Source: Sulfitobacter sp. (GTDB lineage: Bacteria > Pseudomonadota > Alphaproteobacteria > Rhodobacterales > Rhodobacteraceae). From it: a DNA stretch of 10,103 bases. Under the pieces are notes generated by a model. That model saw only the letters and a list, made by a program, of their open reading frames with translations. It made no database searches and was not told where the DNA came from. Made by a program: the position numbers and the translations under genes. Position 1 is the first letter of the stretch. Each line of letters begins with the position of its first letter. Below, piece after piece: positions 6,877 to 10,103 of this stretch. The DNA is taken from NCBI GenBank assembly GCA_024636395.1, contig JAGXHD010000102.1, positions 1-10,103 of the forward strand, given 5' to 3'.

Positions 6877-7688
6877 TCAGCCGCCTCTGCCCGGCCCGCA
6901 TGAACCACCGGCGCCCAGTGCCGCGCGTCTCCCGCGCCCACACGGCTCAGGCTCATCTCCAGCCGGAACATATCCGGGCGATACAAAGCGGCAAGATATT
7001 CAACACCCCTGCCCTGCCCGTCGCGCACCACGCGGTTAAGCGACAACAAAGGCGCACCCACGCTCAAACCCAGATGCCCGGCCACTTCGGGTGAAGCAAG
7101 TGTGGCGCTTACGCTCTGGTCCGCTGTCTCCACCTTCACGCCCGAGCGCTCCAGCAGCCGGAAAAGCGGCGTCGTCGCCAACTCGGCCTCGGTATAATTC
7201 TGCGCGATCGCTTCGGGCACATAGGTGGTGAGATGCGAAAACGGCTGCTCCTCGACCAGCCGCAGACGCACAGCGGTCTGTACATTGGCTTGTGGCGCAA
7301 TGCGCATCGCAGCGGCCACCACGGCAGGAGGTACGCCATAGCTGAACGACAGCAGGCGCGCCGTCGTCTCATACCCCATCTGTACGACCTGCGGCATCAA
7401 TGTCGTGAAATCCGCCGCCATCGAGGGGCGTGCGCCACCCGCACATACCGTGGTACCGGCCCCTGCGCGGCGCTTGACCCGCCCTTCGGCCTCCAGCACA
7501 TCCAAAGCACGGCGCACCGTGACCCGCGACACATCCAGAAGCGCCGCCAGCTTTTGCTCCCCCGGCAGCACCGCGCCATCGGGATAGGTGCCACGCGTCA
7601 TGCCATCGAGCAACTGCAAATAGACGCGGCGCGCCTTACCCCCCTCCGGGAGAGTACTGCTGGACTGATCTCCGGCTTTGACTGTCAT
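6873..7688 (-). CDS. GntR-family transcriptional regulator, HutC subfamily (UTRA effector domain)
   Basis: This 271-residue regulator has an N-terminal winged helix-turn-helix at about 18-85. It includes YPDGAVLPGEQKLAALLDVS and VTVRRALDVLEAEGRVKRR, the classic GntR recognition region. The C-terminal UTRA domain lies at about 105-246, with FSHLTTYVPEAIAQNYTEAE, PLFRLLERSGVKVETADQ and VEYLAALYRPDMFRLEM. HutC-type regulators are usually repressors released by a small carboxylate or amine effector. Start ATG 7688-7686 follows a GGGGG stretch very closely. An in-frame TTG at 7745 has no ribosome site and is rejected. It is the first gene of the leftward arm and overlaps leuC by four bases, so it probably controls its own transcript and, across the divergent region, the rightward arm too. 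The effector is unknown. Confidence 0.94.
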   Translation of the reverse strand: MTVKAGDQSSSTLPEGGKARRVYLQLLDGMTRGTYPDGAVLPGEQKLAALLDVSRVTVRRALDVLEAEGRVKRRAGAGTTVCAGGARPSMAADFTTLMPQVVQMGYETTARLLSFSYGVPPAVVAAAMRIAPQANVQTAVRLRLVEEQPFSHLTTYVPEAIAQNYTEAELATTPLFRLLERSGVKVETADQSVSATLASPEVAGHLGLSVGAPLLSLNRVVRDGQGRGVEYLAALYRPDMFRLEMSLSRVGAGDARHWAPVVHAGRAEAAE

Positions 7689-7764
7689 ATGCCCCCGTAC
7701 CCTTTGCAATACTTGCGAGCCTACAACCGTTTTGCGCAATTGCAAGAAATCTGTATCTTTGATC

Positions 7765-7794
7765 TTGAAATAATTGTTCTATGCCTGCTTAATA
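7765..7794 (+). promoter_or_regulatory. Possible sigma70-type promoter of the rightward arm
   Basis: TTGAAA at 7765-7770 resembles a -35 box, and TTAATA at 7789-7794 (18-base spacer) or TAATAA one base further is an acceptable -10. The start point would then fall near 7800-7803, inside the inverted repeat and about 30 bases before the start codon at 7834. The boxes are only partial matches in an AT-rich region, so chance is a real alternative. Confidence 0.3.
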
Positions 7795-7796
7795 AT

Positions 7797-7816
7797 CTGT
7801 ATTACAAAAAATACAG
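7797..7816. promoter_or_regulatory. Inverted repeat, candidate GntR/HutC operator
   Basis: CTGTATT (7797-7803) and AATACAG (7810-7816) are perfect seven-base inverted arms with a six-base spacer ACAAAA. A further half-site CTGTATC lies at 7751-7757, 46 bases upstream. HutC-type regulators typically bind palindromes with GT and AC outer bases around an A/T-rich centre, and this site fits that style. It lies just downstream of the candidate -10 box and ends 17 bases before the start codon, a position where a bound repressor would block transcription. Binding by the adjacent GntR protein is inferred. Confidence 0.45.
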
Positions 7817-7833
7817 CTAAAGGGGAGTGCGGG

Positions 7834-8400
7834 ATGCCGGTCATTGAACTTCATGTGCTGGAAGGCTACAGCGCTGCGGATCAGAGCCGCCTGTGCGAGG
7901 CGCTCACGGATGCGGTGCGGATCGTGGTGCCTGCCCCGCCCGAAGCCGTCACCGTGATAATCCACGAGATGCCCGTGAGCGGATACATGCGCGGGCGCCA
8001 GCACCGCACACCCGCCCCTGCCCTGCCCTGCCCCTCCGACACCGTGCGGGAATTTCTTGCTGCAATGGAGGCGCGGGATCTTGAGGCAGCACAAGCAATG
8101 CTTGGCGCGGGCTTTTGCATGACATTTCCGGGCACACAAGCGATGCACAGCCTGACCGAGCTTATCGACTGGGCTGCCCCGCGCTACCGCTTTGTTACCA
8201 AAACATATGAAGGCTTCGACGCGCTGCAATCGCAAGGCGCGCACGCCGTCGTCTACTGTCGCGGCACACTGTCGGGGGAATGGCCGGATGGCACGCCCTT
8301 CGGCGGCATCCGTTTCATTGACCGGTTCGAAGTAACGGCAGGGCTGCTCACGCGGCAGGACGTTTGGAACGACATTGCAGAGGTTAAAGGGGCAATATGA
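7834..8400 (+). CDS. Tautomerase fused to an NTF2/SnoaL-like domain
   Basis: This 188-residue protein has two parts. Residues 2-55 resemble 4-oxalocrotonate tautomerase: Pro2 becomes the N-terminal catalytic proline after Met removal (PVIELHVLEGYS), and AVTVIIHEMP matches the second strand. The arginines at mature positions 11 and 39 of the classical enzyme are Tyr and Thr here, so the substrate probably differs. A Pro/Ala-rich linker (about 58-68) leads to an NTF2/SnoaL-like alpha+beta barrel at about 69-184, with TVREFLAAMEARDLEAAQAM, a central VVYCRGTLSGEW strand and GGIRFIDRFEV. NTF2-like domains bind or isomerise small hydrophobic ligands. ATG 7834-7836 follows AGGGGAG by six bases; an in-frame start at 7774 lies in the promoter region. 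The stop overlaps the hyuB start (ATGA). Likely role: keto-enol or double-bond isomerisation, or a hydration-type step, on a pathway intermediate (inference). Confidence 0.88.
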   Translation: MPVIELHVLEGYSAADQSRLCEALTDAVRIVVPAPPEAVTVIIHEMPVSGYMRGRQHRTPAPALPCPSDTVREFLAAMEARDLEAAQAMLGAGFCMTFPGTQAMHSLTELIDWAAPRYRFVTKTYEGFDALQSQGAHAVVYCRGTLSGEWPDGTPFGGIRFIDRFEVTAGLLTRQDVWNDIAEVKGAI

Positions 8401-10094
8401 GCCAAGAGATTGATCCTATCACGCTGGCCGTTCTGGCCGGCCGGATGGAGCAGATTGCCGATGAAATGGATGCGACCCTGTTTCGGGCCGCGTTCAACCC
8501 GATCATCGCTGAGGCGCATGACGCGAGCCACGGTCTCTACCACGCCGTTTCGGGCGACACGCTGGTGCAGGGCAAGTCAGGTCTGCCAATTTTTGTGGGC
8601 GTGATGAGTTTCGCGGTCAAAGCCGTGATCGACAAGGCCGCGGAGAATGGCGATCTTGCGGATGGCGATATCTACATTTTCAACGATGCCCATATCGGCG
8701 GCACCCATCTGAGCGATATGCGCCTTGTCAGACCCTATTATCACGATGGCGCGCTCTTTTGCTATCTCGCCTCGGTCGGGCACTGGCACGATGTGGGCGG
8801 CGCAGTGCCGGGCAATTACAATCCCGCCGCGACCGATGCGTTTCAGGAAGCTTTCGTGTTGCCCCCCGTGCGGCTGGCGCGTGCAGGCGTGATCCAGACC
8901 GATATCATCGACATTCTGATGCGCAACACGCGGCTGCCGCAATCCGCGCAGGGCGATCTAAACGGGCAGTTGGGCGCGCTCGACCTTGGCGTGCGGCGGA
9001 TGGACGAACTGCTGGATGAATACGGCGCCGGAACCGTACGCGCGGGGCTCGATGCTTTGCAAAACCGTGCAGAGGCACTGATGCGCGCAGAGTTGACCAC
9101 CCTGCCCGATGGCCGCTGGACCGCGACCGACTATCTCGACAATGACGGGATCACCGATGTGGCGCTCCCGATCACTGTCGCACTTGAGATTTCCGGCGAT
9201 ACCATGACGCTCGATTTCGAGGGTACCGCGCCGCGCTGTGCAGGACCGGTAAACATCGCGCTGCCCACTGCCGTGGCGACCGCCTATGTAGCGATCAAGC
9301 ATATCTTCCCCGCGCTGCCCGCCAACTCCGGCGTGATGCGGCCCATCACGGTAAAAATCCCCGAGGGCTCCCTGCTGTCGGCCCCCTTCCCTGCCCCGGT
9401 TGGCGGCTATACCGAGACTATTTTGCGCATGATCGACGTCATTTTCGCAGCCGCCGCCGGTGCCGCACCAGAGCGCGTCGTGGCCAATGCCTATGGAACC
9501 ATCAACGCTCTGTCGATTTCCGGTACCCGAAGCAATGGAAAGCCTTGGGTCATGTTCAGCTTTTACGGCGGCGGACACGGCGGTTCCGCCGATGGTGACG
9601 GGCTCAACCACGGCAACGCGCCAATCTCTACCGCGACCATCCCGCCGATGGAGATTCTCGAGGCCGCCTACCCTGTGATGTTCAAGCAATGGGCCCTGCG
9701 CCCCGACAGCGCGGGCGCAGGCACGCATCGCGGCGGCATGGGCGCAGTCTATGAGATCGAAGTGCTGGAGGAGAATGGTGGGAAAGCGTTCCTGTTCGGC
9801 GAACGCGGACGCTACGCCCCGACAGGCGTCGCAGGCGGCGGTGACGCGGCGCTCAATATATTTAGCTACGAGCAGGATGATGGCTGGCACGTTCCACCCA
9901 TGGCCTCGAAGATGGTGGGAATCAGTCTCAAACAAGGGCAATCCGTCCGTTTGGAGACGCCGGGCGGCGGTGGATACGGAGCGCCTTCTGCGCGTGGCGC
10001 AGAAGCTGTCGCGCGCGACGTGGCTGCGGGTTTTCTCTCCCCCCAGAAAGCCGATGAATCCTACGGACCCGCATGGCAGGAGTTTGCCCGATGA
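8397..10094 (+). CDS. hyuB: Hydantoinase B/oxoprolinase family protein (HyuB)
   Basis: This 565-residue protein is full length for the hydantoinase B family, the partner of HyuA in ATP-dependent N-methylhydantoinase, 5-oxoprolinase and related ring-opening or carboxylating enzymes. Motifs include DPITLAVLAGRMEQIADEM near 6-24, AEAHDASHGLYHAVSGDTL near 38-56, FNDAHIGGTHLSD near 95-107, and GHWHDVGG near 128-135, with His/Asp residues that could bind metal. A glycine-rich region follows (YGGGHGGSADGDG), then GTHRGGMGAVYEIEV and a C-terminal GGGGYGAP loop. The start ATG overlaps the previous stop (ATGA), with AAAGGGG just upstream. HyuB alone is not a complete enzyme; HyuA is expected next, and a start codon overlaps the hyuB stop. 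This family also includes acetone and acetophenone carboxylase subunits, so a cyclic amide or imide is the favoured but unproven substrate. Confidence 0.95.
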   Translation: MSQEIDPITLAVLAGRMEQIADEMDATLFRAAFNPIIAEAHDASHGLYHAVSGDTLVQGKSGLPIFVGVMSFAVKAVIDKAAENGDLADGDIYIFNDAHIGGTHLSDMRLVRPYYHDGALFCYLASVGHWHDVGGAVPGNYNPAATDAFQEAFVLPPVRLARAGVIQTDIIDILMRNTRLPQSAQGDLNGQLGALDLGVRRMDELLDEYGAGTVRAGLDALQNRAEALMRAELTTLPDGRWTATDYLDNDGITDVALPITVALEISGDTMTLDFEGTAPRCAGPVNIALPTAVATAYVAIKHIFPALPANSGVMRPITVKIPEGSLLSAPFPAPVGGYTETILRMIDVIFAAAAGAAPERVVANAYGTINALSISGTRSNGKPWVMFSFYGGGHGGSADGDGLNHGNAPISTATIPPMEILEAAYPVMFKQWALRPDSAGAGTHRGGMGAVYEIEVLEENGGKAFLFGERGRYAPTGVAGGGDAALNIFSYEQDDGWHVPPMASKMVGISLKQGQSVRLETPGGGGYGAPSARGAEAVARDVAAGFLSPQKADESYGPAWQEFAR

Positions 10095-10103
10095 GTAAGA
10101 TGA
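10091..10103 (+). CDS. Start of a downstream gene, possibly hydantoinase A (cut by window edge)
   Basis: ATG at 10091-10093 overlaps the hyuB stop in an ATGA arrangement, the same coupling seen at the other junctions in this locus. Only four codons (MSKM) are visible. HyuB proteins work with HyuA, which is normally encoded alongside, so HyuA is the best guess. The sequence itself shows no motif, so the identity comes from context only. Confidence 0.5.

Larger units (their letters stand above)
7689..7833. promoter_or_regulatory. Divergent control region between the two arms
   Basis: These 145 bases separate gntR from the tautomerase-fusion gene and are much richer in A and T than their surroundings. 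The half nearer the rightward gene contains an inverted repeat (7797-7816), an eight-base direct repeat ATCTGTAT (7749-7756 and 7795-7802), and a possible sigma70-type promoter. The half nearer gntR holds four TTGC-starting words: TTGCAA 7704, TTGCGA 7713, the palindrome TTGCGCAA 7732-7739, and TTGCAA 7740. No clear leftward promoter stands out; TTGCAA at 7745-7740 on the minus strand is a weak -35 candidate. The region must hold the start sites of both arms. Confidence 0.7.

Noticed and set aside
7774..7833. An upstream in-frame start that would add 20 residues to the tautomerase fusion
   Set aside because: It would place extra residues before the catalytic proline and overlap the promoter region; the ATG at 7834 has a strong ribosome site and puts Pro directly after Met.

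Overview
The window looks like chromosomal DNA of a marine-type alphaproteobacterium, most likely Rhodobacteraceae (Roseobacter group). This rests on high GC, NTN-biased high-GC codon use, a TRAP transporter and the overall style of the proteins; it is an inference, since no rRNA or other phylogenetic marker is present. The window is densely coding. No gene-free stretch exceeds 150 bases, and I see no tRNA, rRNA, insertion sequence, phage gene or CRISPR array.

The genes form two divergent arms around a 145-bp AT-rich control region (7689-7833). Reading leftward (minus strand), the order is: a HutC-type GntR regulator, a LeuC/LeuD-type hydro-lyase pair, a complete DctP-DctQ-DctM TRAP transporter, a MipA/OmpV outer-membrane protein, a nitroreductase-family flavoprotein, and a fumarylacetoacetate hydrolase (FAH) family protein cut by the left edge. 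Reading rightward (plus strand), the order is: a tautomerase fused to an NTF2/SnoaL-like domain, a hydantoinase B/oxoprolinase-family subunit (HyuB), and the first four codons of a further gene, possibly the partner HyuA. Within the arms, genes are joined by ATGA or TAATG overlaps or short gaps, so each arm probably makes one transcript.

Taken together, this resembles a substrate-inducible catabolic locus. The outer-membrane protein and TRAP system would bring in a carboxylate-like compound. HyuB with its partner would open a cyclic amide, imide or hydantoin-like ring with ATP. The tautomerase, the LeuCD-type hydratase/isomerase and the FAH enzyme would then act on an unsaturated di- or keto-acid, and the GntR protein would sense an intermediate. 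The families are clear but the substrate is not, and I do not claim a known pathway. The LeuCD pair is probably not the housekeeping leucine enzyme, because no leuA or leuB is nearby and it sits among catabolic genes.

The most unusual points are: (1) the LeuC-like subunit has Trp in place of the last of the three expected Fe-S ligand cysteines; (2) the tautomerase keeps Pro-1 but lacks both classical arginines and is fused to an NTF2-like domain; (3) an inverted repeat in the control region is a good operator candidate; (4) a strong intercistronic hairpin lies between dctP and dctQ.
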